A DNA stretch of 18,084 nucleotides from CAZRHR01 sp964599915 (GCA_964599915.1 CAZRHR010000055.1:1-18084); one strand, 5' to 3'; numbered from the stretch's first letter, positions 1 through 7,489 are shown. Notes: generated from the sequence alone by a model not told the origin. A program made the numbers and translations.

Positions 1-175
1 TAAGTGCGCTGTTAACACTTTCATTAGGATGCTCAAAGGTATAAAATAAATACGTAGCTAGGGCAGCACCATTACATATACGATTTTCTTTAAGAAATGT
101 TGTGTGAAAGACCACGCATTTGAATGAAACGCGTATTATATTTGCCCACGAGCAAAAATTAAATCCCCATAAAGC
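1..175. other. Upstream intergenic / unresolved left edge
   Basis: No gene can be assigned with confidence here. On the minus strand, the frame that is codon-aligned with mdh has no stop from mdh down to position 1, but it contains no ATG; the only likely start in this stretch is GTG at 115. A different minus frame has ATG at 24 (reading MKVLTAHL out of the window). It sits 10 nt below a perfect TAnnTTTG match on the minus strand (34-41). Either could be the 5' end of a divergent gene lying left of the window. The plus frames are interrupted by stops in the first 50 bases, so at most the last few codons of an upstream plus-strand gene could be present. Confidence 0.3.
137..144 (+). promoter_or_regulatory. 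Candidate -7 promoter box of mdh
   Basis: TATATTTG matches the Bacteroidota -7 consensus TAnnTTTG exactly and ends 31 nt before the mdh ATG, giving a leader of roughly 25 nt. No TTG or TTTG lies at the expected 17-23 nt spacing upstream; the nearest TTTG (119-122) is only 14 nt away. The assignment rests on the -7 box and its position. Confidence 0.45.
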
Positions 176-1114
176 ATGAAAATTACGGTAATTGGTGCAG
201 GTAACGTAGGAGCCACTTGCGCGGACGTTATTGCCCACAAAGAGTTGGCCAATGAGGTCATCCTCATTGACATTAAAGAGGGACTTGCTGAAGGTAAGTC
301 TTTGGATATGTGGCAAACTGCCCCGGTAAATTATTACAATACCCGTGTAAAAGGGTACACCAATGATTATGCACCTACCAAAGATTCAGATGTGGTGGTG
401 ATTACCTCAGGTTTGCCTAGAAAACCCGGAATGAGCCGCGATGATTTAATCGCAACCAACGCAGGTATCGTAAAAACGGTGACCGAAAATGTGATTAAAT
501 ATTCTCCCGAAGCAAAAATCATCGTGGTATCCAATCCATTGGATGTCATGACCTATTGCGCATATCTCACCGCAAAAATTCCAAGCCACAGGGTGATGGG
601 CATGGCGGGTATCCTTGATACGGCGCGTTATCGTGCGTTTTTAGCGGAAGCTTTGGACATTTCTCCAAAAGATATTCAAGCCATGCTGCTAGGTGGACAT
701 GGTGATACCATGGTGCCACTACCTCGCTACACCACGGTAAGCGGAATTCCTGTGACCGAAATGATTGACGGGGAAAAGCTGGATGCTATTGTAGAAAGAA
801 CCAAAAAGGGTGGGGGAGAATTAGTGAACCTCATGGGTACTTCTGCATGGTTTGCGCCAGGCGCTGCCGCCGCACAAATGGTGGAAGCCATCGTAAGAGA
901 TCAGCGTCGTATTTTCCCGGTTTGTGCTTGGTTACAAGGGGAATATGGCATGAAAGACATTTACCTCGGCGTACCTGTTATCCTCGGTAAAAATGGCATT
1001 GAGAAAATCATTGAATTGGATTTAAATGCCGATGAAATGGAGCTTCTTAAGAATTCTGCCGGAGCAGTAAAGGAAGTAATGGAGGTTTTAGACCAAATGA
1101 ATGCCAACGCCTAA
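176..1114 (+). CDS. mdh: Malate dehydrogenase (NAD-dependent, LDH-like type)
   Basis: Cytosolic enzyme that interconverts (S)-malate and oxaloacetate with NAD(H), a TCA-cycle step. The 312-residue length is normal for the family. An N-terminal Rossmann fold starts with GAGNVGA (7-13), and the acidic residue Asp32 at the end of beta-2 predicts NAD rather than NADP. The mobile substrate loop PRKPGMSRDD (81-90) carries the two arginines Arg82 and Arg88 typical of malate-specific enzymes; lactate dehydrogenases have Gln at the first position. Asn120 (VSNPLD), Asp148 with Arg151 (LDTARYR) and the catalytic His175 (GGHGDTMVPL) are all present. The ATG at 176 begins directly at the first beta strand, so the start is well supported. 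No Shine-Dalgarno is visible, as usual for Bacteroidota. It appears monocistronic, with its own promoter box and a strong terminator. Confidence 0.97.
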   Translation: MKITVIGAGNVGATCADVIAHKELANEVILIDIKEGLAEGKSLDMWQTAPVNYYNTRVKGYTNDYAPTKDSDVVVITSGLPRKPGMSRDDLIATNAGIVKTVTENVIKYSPEAKIIVVSNPLDVMTYCAYLTAKIPSHRVMGMAGILDTARYRAFLAEALDISPKDIQAMLLGGHGDTMVPLPRYTTVSGIPVTEMIDGEKLDAIVERTKKGGGELVNLMGTSAWFAPGAAAAQMVEAIVRDQRRIFPVCAWLQGEYGMKDIYLGVPVILGKNGIEKIIELDLNADEMELLKNSAGAVKEVMEVLDQMNANA

Positions 1115-1132
1115 GGGTGAATCTTAAAATGC

Positions 1133-1163
1133 AAAAGCGCTCCGGTTCGGGGCGCTTTTTTTT
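1133..1163 (+). terminator. Rho-independent terminator after mdh (possibly bidirectional)
   Basis: The stem AAAAGCGC / GCGCTTTT (1133-1140 with 1152-1159) is extended inside by T-G and two C-G pairs around a GGTTC loop, followed by an uninterrupted T run. It begins 18 nt after the mdh stop. Read on the minus strand, the same hairpin is followed by a looser T-rich tract, so it may also stop transcription from the convergent gcvT-comB unit, whose last stop is at 1217. Confidence 0.9.
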
Positions 1164-1216
1164 ATCCTTTTTTTCAAGCAGACTCTTTTAACTCGCTTGC
1201 AGACAATAGTGCTGCA

Positions 1217-1957
1217 TTAAATGAAACGCGGGACCAAGTTTTTCCCTTCTAACCAAGGTATGACAGGACAAGTGTCTTCTTGCATGCACCACGCAATGTC
1301 TGCTTTTAAATCTAAATGTTGGAGCCTGTTTCTATGCGAAGAATTGGCCATGAAGGCATCCAAATCTTCATTGGCTTTTTCAAATAAATACAAGGCAGTG
1401 AGGGTCGCATCAGCATCTGTATCTACCCCATATCCCAATTGAAGTAAACGGGCGGCTAAAGCGCCGGCAAACATGGTATCCTCCAAATTAATTCTGTTTT
1501 TCCAGCCTGCACAAAGCACCAAAACGTCCTGAGGACAAGTTTCGTGTAAAAAGGCAGTTAGGGCAGAAAGGTTTGAAAATGCGCCCGTAACCAAGGGGCC
1601 ATGATCTTTTGCCACGTCGATGGCTTGGGTACCATTGGTGGTCGATAATACGAGGTCTTTTCCCTTAATTTCAGGATTTTCAATGTAACTCAAAGGTGAA
1701 TTCCCATACTGAAATCCGGGAACAATGGCTCCGCCGCGTTCTGCTGCCACCAATGCCCCTGTTCCTTTATATGCTTCAGCTTCCTCGATGCTGGCTACGG
1801 GAATAACGCCCTTCGCCCCATGAAAAAGGGCAGCGGAAATAGCCGAGGTGGCACGCAAAATATCTACGACCACCGTAACTTGCTCCGGCGCTTGGTAATA
1901 AGGAAACAAGGCCGGGCTAGGACAAACCCTTACAATTTTACCTTTTCCCAAACTCAT
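1217..1957 (-). CDS. comB: ComB family, probable 2-phosphosulfolactate phosphatase
   Basis: The 246-residue protein resembles ComB, which hydrolyses (2R)-2-phospho-3-sulfolactate to 3-sulfolactate plus phosphate. Features typical of the family are VVVDILRATSAI (29-40), AAERGG (71-76), the GNSP motif (85-88), LSTTNGTQAI (104-113), CAGWKNRINLEDTMFAGA (149-166) and a C-terminal CPVIPWLEGKNLVPRF stretch. In methanogens the reaction belongs to coenzyme M synthesis. Bacteroidota do not make coenzyme M, so here sulfolactate or another sulfonate is the likelier setting, and the exact substrate is inference. The start ATG (1957-1955) overlaps the gcvT stop TGA by the classic ATGA, which argues for translational coupling to gcvT. 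Confidence 0.82.
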   Translation of the reverse strand: MSLGKGKIVRVCPSPALFPYYQAPEQVTVVVDILRATSAISAALFHGAKGVIPVASIEEAEAYKGTGALVAAERGGAIVPGFQYGNSPLSYIENPEIKGKDLVLSTTNGTQAIDVAKDHGPLVTGAFSNLSALTAFLHETCPQDVLVLCAGWKNRINLEDTMFAGALAARLLQLGYGVDTDADATLTALYLFEKANEDLDAFMANSSHRNRLQHLDLKADIAWCMQEDTCPVIPWLEGKNLVPRFI

Positions 1958-3042
1958 GAAGGTTTGTAGAATGGAAAAGAAGTGGTTTTCGCCAACAACA
2001 ACTTGCCGCGTACCGATACATAAATGTCTTTCCCAGGTGTGGCAAGTTCAGCCGGCATATAACCCATTCCAATGGCCTTTTGTAAACTTGGAGATTGGGT
2101 GCCGCTGGTTACTCGGCCAATTTCCTGTCCCTCTGCGTTGGTAAGTGCATATCCTTGTCTGGGAATGCCTTTGTCCACCATTTCAATGCCAAAAAGTTTC
2201 ATGGCAGGACCATTTTCCTTTTGGGCTTTTAATGCTTCATGGTTGGTAAAAGCCTTGGTAAACTTAGTAATCCATCCTAAGCCTGCTTCTATAGGGGAAG
2301 TGGTGTCGTCGATATCATTCCCGTAAAGGCAAAATCCCATTTCTAAACGTAGGGTATCTCTTGCTCCTAAACCGGCGGGCAATAATCCATGGGATGCACC
2401 GGCCTCTTGCACCAACTGCCAAACTTTTTCGGCTTGTGCATTGGGTACATAAATTTCAAAACCTCCGGCGCCTGTATAACCTGTGTTTGATAAAATAAGA
2501 CCTTGAACCTCTCCAATGTTTCCTTCTACAAAATGATAGTAGGGGGTGGTGGTTAAAGGGGCATCACTTAAGCTTTGCAAAATCTCGGTCGCCTTTGGAC
2601 CTTGGACCGCAATCAATGACCAATCATCAGAAACATTGGCCATGTGGGCACCAAAATGTTGGTTGGCAGCTTGAATCCAAGCCCAGTCTTTTTCAATATT
2701 GGAAGCGTTTACCACCAACATATATTTTTCGGGGGCCAAACAATACACCAACAAGTCGTCCACAATGCCACCGGTGGCGTTGGGAAGACAGCTGTATTGA
2801 ATTTTTCCGGGACTTAATTTACTTACATCATTGGACGTGACAGATTGGAGTAAGGCCAAAGCCTGGGGACCGGAAACCATAAACTCGCCCATGTGCGACA
2901 CATCGAACATGCCAGCGGCTTGTCTTACGGCATGGTGTTCAGGGAGGAGCCCGCTATACTGTAAGGGCATGTCAAATCCTGCAAAGGGTACCATTTTGGC
3001 GCCTGCAGCAACGTGTACGTGATATAAAGCGGTTTTTTTCAT
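1954..3042 (-). CDS. gcvT: Aminomethyltransferase (glycine cleavage T-protein)
   Basis: T-protein of the glycine cleavage system. It takes the aminomethyl group from lipoylated H-protein and, with tetrahydrofolate, releases ammonia and forms 5,10-methylene-THF. From ATG 3042 it is 362 residues, the usual length. Visible signatures are KMVPFAGFDMPLQY (16-29), MFDVSHMGEF (45-54), GGIVDDLLVY (91-100, containing the conserved Asp pair 95-96, one of which is the catalytic acid), SNTGYTGAGGFEIY, and GLGARDTLRLEMGFCLYGND. The frame is open to a TTG at 3063, but that codon lies inside the promoter box, and family members normally begin MKKTALY-like, so 3042 is preferred. It is first in a two-gene unit with comB. 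The H- and P-proteins are not in this window. Confidence 0.95.
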   Translation of the reverse strand: MKKTALYHVHVAAGAKMVPFAGFDMPLQYSGLLPEHHAVRQAAGMFDVSHMGEFMVSGPQALALLQSVTSNDVSKLSPGKIQYSCLPNATGGIVDDLLVYCLAPEKYMLVVNASNIEKDWAWIQAANQHFGAHMANVSDDWSLIAVQGPKATEILQSLSDAPLTTTPYYHFVEGNIGEVQGLILSNTGYTGAGGFEIYVPNAQAEKVWQLVQEAGASHGLLPAGLGARDTLRLEMGFCLYGNDIDDTTSPIEAGLGWITKFTKAFTNHEALKAQKENGPAMKLFGIEMVDKGIPRQGYALTNAEGQEIGRVTSGTQSPSLQKAIGMGYMPAELATPGKDIYVSVRGKLLLAKTTSFPFYKPS

Positions 3043-3060
3043 GGTTCTATTTTCCTGCGC

Positions 3061-3068
3061 CAAAGGTA
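3061..3068 (-). promoter_or_regulatory. Candidate -7 promoter box of gcvT-comB
   Basis: Read on the minus strand this is TACCTTTG, an exact TAnnTTTG match, 18 nt upstream of the gcvT ATG at 3042. No CAA/CAAA (minus-strand TTG/TTTG) is found at a suitable spacing in the divergent gap, so only the -7 element is supported. Confidence 0.45.
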
Positions 3069-3109
3069 GTCTTTTTCCCTTTTGTATGCATTGTGTCTAT
3101 ATTAGAGGT

Positions 3110-3745
3110 ATGGAACCTTTATTTTCAAAGCGACGCCTTTGGATATGGCCGCTGCTTTACCTTTTTTTACCTTGGATGCTTGGAACAATGTCCGAGCGAT
3201 TTCGAAATAGATGGACCGAAGAATGGTGGCTGCGGTCCTTTGCTTATGCGGATACGCTGCACATCGAATCCTTCGCCCTCAACCTGCTACAACCTGCTTG
3301 GCCCCTCGGACAAATCCCGGATCAGCGCATTCGATTTTTGGTAGAAGGCGGAAAAGCACATCCGGACCAAATGGCATGGTTAACAGGGCGACTGCTTCAA
3401 ATGAAAGGAAAGGATGTGGCTTGGGTGCATGCCGATGGACATGCCTATTCTTTTATAGAAATGGTGAGCCTCCGTGATACCTTTTGCTTGGACCCTTTTT
3501 ATGGTCATCGTTGGGAAGGAGCTGCTGAAAATTATATCCTTCGTGAAGAATTCAACAAGGAGGTTTTTCAAAAGATAGGTTCGACAGGTCATGTCTATTT
3601 TGCGGAACACCCCAAGGCTAATTTGCGTAAAGTTTCCTTTTTACCTGAATCTATTTGGGTAAAAGGCTTTACGGTGGCTTATGCGTGGTGGTCGTGGGTG
3701 GGCCTGGATCATGCGTGGGTGCGGATTTGGTCTAACCTTCCCTAA
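3110..3745 (+). CDS. Membrane-anchored transglutaminase-like protein lacking the catalytic Cys
   Basis: A 211-residue protein of no family I can name with certainty. It is clearly paralogous to the next gene over its whole length. Residues 9-27 form one hydrophobic, Trp/Leu-rich membrane segment, followed by a soluble domain. The shared core is DQMAW (86-90), an invariant His111 and the LDP motif with Asp128. These match the His and Asp of the transglutaminase-like fold as seen in the paralogue. The position of the nucleophilic Cys is Pro85 here, so thiol chemistry is not expected. A conserved C-terminal AYAWW...NLP block (190-211) also aligns. The frame extends upstream to 3041 into the gcvT region; ATG 3110 is preferred because the membrane anchor follows immediately and the divergent gcvT promoter is left free. 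The next gene follows after 11 bp, probably co-transcribed. Confidence 0.72.
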   Translation: MEPLFSKRRLWIWPLLYLFLPWMLGTMSERFRNRWTEEWWLRSFAYADTLHIESFALNLLQPAWPLGQIPDQRIRFLVEGGKAHPDQMAWLTGRLLQMKGKDVAWVHADGHAYSFIEMVSLRDTFCLDPFYGHRWEGAAENYILREEFNKEVFQKIGSTGHVYFAEHPKANLRKVSFLPESIWVKGFTVAYAWWSWVGLDHAWVRIWSNLP

Positions 3746-3756
3746 GTTTTTTCGGT

Positions 3757-4425
3757 ATGCGTCTGCATCAACTGTGGTGCAGAAGTTGCGGCCGTGGGCT
3801 GTGGCTTTTGCCCGTACTATATTTGGCTTTTCCTTGGCTTTTGGCCACGGTTTGGCCTTGGTTTCGGATTCGCATGGGGGAAGAACTTTGGGTACATCGG
3901 GCGGGTAAAGAGGTCGCCTTACTTTCCCCTTGTGAACTTCATTTCTGGACGGCCAAGTTTACCCAAAGGATTGAGCATGGAGCGCCTAACCATGAGAAAT
4001 CCCTCACGGAGGTCCTTACGGAAAAACGCGGAAGTTGCGACCAAATGGTTTGGATTTTGCAAAGGGTTTCGCTTAAAGCCGGTTACAAGGTCTGGACCAT
4101 AGATATTTGCCCTTCCGTTCATCAAATGGCGCTTGTTCGTCATCCACATTGGGGCAGTTGGGTACTGGATCCCTATGAAGCCTTAAGACTGGGTAATACC
4201 GCATGGACTTGTAAGAAACTTAAAAACAAGGTTGACATTCCATCCCTCCCCAATCGTTTTCCTTTTCAGGAACGACCTTTCTGCTATGCTTTACAATCCG
4301 TAGACATAGATTGGAAAGTGCAGGCTTGGCAACTTTTTATAGAAGCGTATGGGTGGTGGTTTCCTTTGAAACTTGATGAAGGTTTTTTGCGCTTATTTAC
4401 GGATTTGCCGATACCACAAGTTTAA
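3757..4425 (+). CDS. Membrane-anchored transglutaminase-like protein with intact Cys-His-Asp triad
   Basis: A 222-residue protein with a short Cys/Arg-rich N-terminus, one hydrophobic segment at about 15-36, and a predicted extracytoplasmic domain. The order and spacing of RGSCDQM (Cys94), SVHQMA (His122) and WVLDPY (Asp138) are those of the transglutaminase-like cysteine fold: Cys at a helix start, then His, then Asp in a W-x-LDP strand. Such folds act as proteases, amidases or acyltransferases. The substrate cannot be read from the sequence. It aligns end to end with the preceding gene, including the C-terminal AYGWWFP...LFTDLP block (about 194-218). Its last 29 bp overlap, on the opposite strand, the end of the S8 peptidase gene, with no room for a conventional terminator. 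The family assignment rests on motif reading, not on a database search. Confidence 0.72.
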   Translation: MRLHQLWCRSCGRGLWLLPVLYLAFPWLLATVWPWFRIRMGEELWVHRAGKEVALLSPCELHFWTAKFTQRIEHGAPNHEKSLTEVLTEKRGSCDQMVWILQRVSLKAGYKVWTIDICPSVHQMALVRHPHWGSWVLDPYEALRLGNTAWTCKKLKNKVDIPSLPNRFPFQERPFCYALQSVDIDWKVQAWQLFIEAYGWWFPLKLDEGFLRLFTDLPIPQV

Positions 4426-6550
4426 TTGGAATACGTTGGTTACCATACCGAAGCCAACCAGTATATACACCATTCGTCCAATTTTTGGTAGAAACGAGGG
4501 CGTCATGGGTCACTTTGGTTTCTTCCAACACTACACGTCCGTCGGTATGAAAAAGAGTAAGGTAAGCTTCTTTCCACGAAGCAGGTAAGGCAATATGAAC
4601 GTGTTGCTGGGTAGGATTGGGGTAGGCATAGGCTTGAAGTTGTTCAAGCGTAGGATAGATGCTGGCTACTTCAAGTGCTCTATAAACTGCACGCCATGCG
4701 TGGACTTTTCCAAAACCCCAACGGGTAGAACCGCTATCTGGAAGAACGCCGGTTTTGCTGTCTTGCCGAGCAGTTTCGATTAAGATATCGCGAACCTGAA
4801 GGAAACTCAGTCCCGGATTGGCTTCTAACATCAACGCGACTACGCCGGCCACAACAGGTCCGGCCATGCTGGTTCCGGAAAGTGGGGCGTAGGGATAATT
4901 ATTTCCTTGGAAACTTACAAATCCTCCGGTAGGGTAGGTGTCATCTGTAAATCGGTTAATGGCAGAGATTACATCTCCTCCCGGTGCGGTGATTTCCGGT
5001 TTCAGGGCACCTGTAATGAGCGGGCCTCGACTGGAAAATTGAGCCAATTGTCCACCAAAAACAGTGGAAGTTCCCAGCGTATATTCAGACACATAAGCAC
5101 CCACCGCAATGGCCGCCGACGCGCAAGCCGGTTCGCCAATCCCATAATCACGGTTGCCTTGTACCCATCCGGAAAATCCTTGATTGGAAAAGGGCATGCC
5201 CCAATTTCCAACATCTGTTTCTAAATCTGTTACATTCCAAAAATGTACTTCTCCTTCTTGGGCTTGTGCAAACAGGGCCACACGCCAAGTGGCATTTTTA
5301 CTTTGCACTCGTATGCGCATGTGAGGCCTTTGGTTCAATGGATGCGCGGCATCTGCGGTCCAAATAATGCGTAAGCTGTCGTTTCCTAATACCCAAGTAC
5401 TATCTAAGAAACCATTCCAATTTGTACTGAACCTTGGTGTTTGTAACAACAACTGTCCACTGCTGTTGTACACTTCAATGCCTGCGGTAAAGGGTTTCTG
5501 GGGTGTTCCCCAAGCCAAAATACTTTGTCCAAACAAATCCGCATGGGCAGAGAAAGGGTAAGTTTCTACCCGTGTCCGAAGGGAGTCTTGCTGAAAATTT
5601 CGTTGTACATGAAAGTTGACATCTCCATTGTTTCCTGCTGAAGTTACAAATATAACTCCCTGACTGGCATATTGTTGTATGGCTTGACTTAACAAGCTGC
5701 TTCCATCCATGGTCCCCATGTGGTACAGCCCCCAGCTCATGTTGACCACCAACCTTTTACCGGCCAAATCGGCCTGTTGTTTCATCCACTGAAATGCATC
5801 TAAGACCGCGCCTGCATCTACCAAAAAGGTAACCAGCAGCAATTGGGCCTGAGGTGCCATGCCCACATGAGGTGTTCCATAACCATTGCCGGCCGCTATT
5901 CCGGCCACATGGGTGCCATGATAATGGACGCCATAAATGTTGGATGTATCGGTTTGGGCTTGCTGTAAAGCGGCATGACCTGTATAACTGGTTCCGTATC
6001 CAAATCCATTGGGTGCAGGACCAGCCGTTTTAAACTGATCCCAAGCAGCCACAATCCGCGTTTCTTGCATGGCTGAATCATAGAAAAAAGGATGGGTATA
6101 ATCGAATCCCCAATCCGTTACTCCAATATAAACGTCTTTTCCCGTAAAACCTGCGGGCAAACCCAAGCCTGCATGCACTGAATCGGCACGCACATCTTTT
6201 CTTGCTTTTTCTAATTCAGGTTTTACCTTTTGGGCAAATTCTAGGTAGGCAAGTCCATGAAAACCTGAAAAAGGGAAGGGTTGGTCTACCGGAATTTTTA
6301 AAGTGATGATATCACCTATTTGGCTACCCAATTGCACCCCCTGAGGTAAGGAAAAAGCACCACCCATCGTTTTTCCAATGGCTGAAACATAATTTTTTCC
6401 ACGGATTCGAACCTGACTCAAACCCGCAGGCACTTTGCCTTGTTTGGTCCAAATCTCGCATTGAGAACGGGTGAAAGCATCCATTTGAACTTGGCCAAAA
6501 CTTTGGGATAACCAAACCAAAGCCGCACCGATTAAACCCCATTTTTTCAT
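4397..6550 (-). CDS. Secreted subtilisin-like (S8) serine peptidase with T9SS sorting domain
   Basis: A 717-residue exported protease from ATG 6550. The signal peptide covers about 1-20 (MKKWGLIGAALVWLSQSFGQ), followed by a propeptide-like region to about 125. The S8 triad is Asp146 (VTDWGFD), His211 (HGTHVAG) and Ser561 (LSGTSMAGP), with the oxyanion-hole Asn307 in SAGNNG. The stretch between Asn307 and Ser561 is about 254 residues, far longer than in subtilisin, so an extra beta-rich domain is probably inserted at about 315-490. Residues from about 640 (AYPNPTQQHVHI) to the end fit a type A C-terminal domain for type IX secretion, which would lead to cell-surface attachment or release. The frame extends to a TTG at 6565, but the ATG at 6550 starts the signal peptide cleanly. 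It lies 57 bp downstream of the HhH gene on the same strand, and its 3' end overlaps the convergent gene by 29 bp. Confidence 0.92.
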   Translation of the reverse strand: MKKWGLIGAALVWLSQSFGQVQMDAFTRSQCEIWTKQGKVPAGLSQVRIRGKNYVSAIGKTMGGAFSLPQGVQLGSQIGDIITLKIPVDQPFPFSGFHGLAYLEFAQKVKPELEKARKDVRADSVHAGLGLPAGFTGKDVYIGVTDWGFDYTHPFFYDSAMQETRIVAAWDQFKTAGPAPNGFGYGTSYTGHAALQQAQTDTSNIYGVHYHGTHVAGIAAGNGYGTPHVGMAPQAQLLLVTFLVDAGAVLDAFQWMKQQADLAGKRLVVNMSWGLYHMGTMDGSSLLSQAIQQYASQGVIFVTSAGNNGDVNFHVQRNFQQDSLRTRVETYPFSAHADLFGQSILAWGTPQKPFTAGIEVYNSSGQLLLQTPRFSTNWNGFLDSTWVLGNDSLRIIWTADAAHPLNQRPHMRIRVQSKNATWRVALFAQAQEGEVHFWNVTDLETDVGNWGMPFSNQGFSGWVQGNRDYGIGEPACASAAIAVGAYVSEYTLGTSTVFGGQLAQFSSRGPLITGALKPEITAPGGDVISAINRFTDDTYPTGGFVSFQGNNYPYAPLSGTSMAGPVVAGVVALMLEANPGLSFLQVRDILIETARQDSKTGVLPDSGSTRWGFGKVHAWRAVYRALEVASIYPTLEQLQAYAYPNPTQQHVHIALPASWKEAYLTLFHTDGRVVLEETKVTHDALVSTKNWTNGVYTGWLRYGNQRIPIKLVVSANP

Positions 6551-6607
6551 ACTTGCAATATACAAAACCTTCTTGTTTTCAATGGCTCGCTCGGATATGG
6601 AAAGGAT

Positions 6608-7477
6608 TTATGGGAATTTGAGATAGGGAAGAATATCTTTGAGAAGCGTGTCGGACATGAACCCCAGCTTTACCCAATTCTCCGGCGATTGAAAGGGGCC
6701 GTGTCTGTTTCTGTAGTTTATGATTTGATAGACTGTTTTTTTTCTAAAGCCGGGAATTTTAAAATAATCCTCTCTTCCGGCAAATGCGAAAGAAACCGTT
6801 TTTAAAGGCACTGGCGTTAGCGTAAGGAATTCGCAAATGGAATCGCAGGTTCCTTGACGCATGCCCGACAGCCATCGCACCTGTTGGGGCGCGTGAAATC
6901 CACCTACCTGACGACGGACTTCTAGGATTTTACCGGCCAAAAATGGACCAATTCCGGGAACATCTAAAAGTTCCAATGAATCAGCTTGATTGATGTCCAC
7001 TTTGGCCCTTTCTTTACCTATGAGAGGTATTTTGCTTTCTTTTGTTTCCGCTCGAACCATCCAGAGCGGTGGCAATTTTTCCCGCAAATGGGTCGGAATA
7101 TACTTGCAGGCTTTTACATCATCGGCATCCCATGGACGTTTTTTTTGGTGGGCCAAGCGGTGAATGGTAGCGGCTTGTTTAGGCGAACAACCCCAAACCA
7201 TCCATGTGTTTTCTTGCACCGTGTCGCCCCAAAAGGCTTGGGTTGGGACATTTCCTTTGTTTTCACTTGGGTCATTTTTTCTTTTTCGATACTGAAATCT
7301 TGGTGTATATTTTTTGGGTTCAGGCAAGTCATTCATCCAAGCCAGACTTTCCAAGGTATCTAAAGACAATGGCTCGGAAGATTTTTCTTCATGCAGGCCA
7401 AGCTGGAGCCATCTAAACAATCCATGCCCAATAAGGAGGGCCAACAATGCTTTTTGCTGGATTTTATTCCATTCCAT
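6608..7477 (-). CDS. Membrane-anchored helix-hairpin-helix (ComEA-like) protein
   Basis: A 289-residue protein with a short N-terminal hydrophobic segment (about 10-28), a charged linker rich in Lys and Pro, and a C-terminal half built of helix-hairpin-helix units. The clearest unit is VDINQADSLELLDVPGIGP onward (160-194, hairpin PGIG). A second spans about 237-262 (hairpin IPGF, then INYRNRHGPF). A degenerate one lies at about 90-127 (WGCSPKQAATIHRLA). HhH motifs bind the DNA backbone without sequence specificity, and a single membrane anchor plus C-terminal HhH is the layout of the competence receptor ComEA. A role in DNA uptake is possible but unproven, since many Bacteroidota carry such proteins with no assigned function. 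The ATG at 7477 lies 4 nt below a perfect -7 box. The S8 peptidase gene follows after 57 bp. Confidence 0.8.
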   Translation of the reverse strand: MEWNKIQQKALLALLIGHGLFRWLQLGLHEEKSSEPLSLDTLESLAWMNDLPEPKKYTPRFQYRKRKNDPSENKGNVPTQAFWGDTVQENTWMVWGCSPKQAATIHRLAHQKKRPWDADDVKACKYIPTHLREKLPPLWMVRAETKESKIPLIGKERAKVDINQADSLELLDVPGIGPFLAGKILEVRRQVGGFHAPQQVRWLSGMRQGTCDSICEFLTLTPVPLKTVSFAFAGREDYFKIPGFRKKTVYQIINYRNRHGPFQSPENWVKLGFMSDTLLKDILPYLKFP

Positions 7478-7481
7478 GCAC

Positions 7482-7489
7482 CAAAATTA
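7482..7489 (-). promoter_or_regulatory. Candidate -7 promoter box abutting the HhH gene start
   Basis: The minus-strand sequence TAATTTTG fits TAnnTTTG exactly. Its last base is 5 nt from the A of the start codon, so initiation at the usual distance would fall on or next to the ATG and give a leaderless message. No -33 TTG is seen at standard spacing. Confidence 0.35.

Noticed and set aside
3043..3063. TTG-initiated extension of gcvT
   Set aside because: The extra seven residues are absent from family members and the TTG lies within the -7 box.
3041..3109. N-terminal extension of the first transglutaminase-like gene
   Set aside because: It would start inside gcvT and run through the gcvT promoter box; ATG 3110 places the membrane anchor at the N-terminus as in the paralogue.
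6986..7363. 125-codon plus-strand frame opposite the HhH gene
   Set aside because: Antisense shadow, rich in Phe because of A-rich codons on the true strand; no start context or domain.
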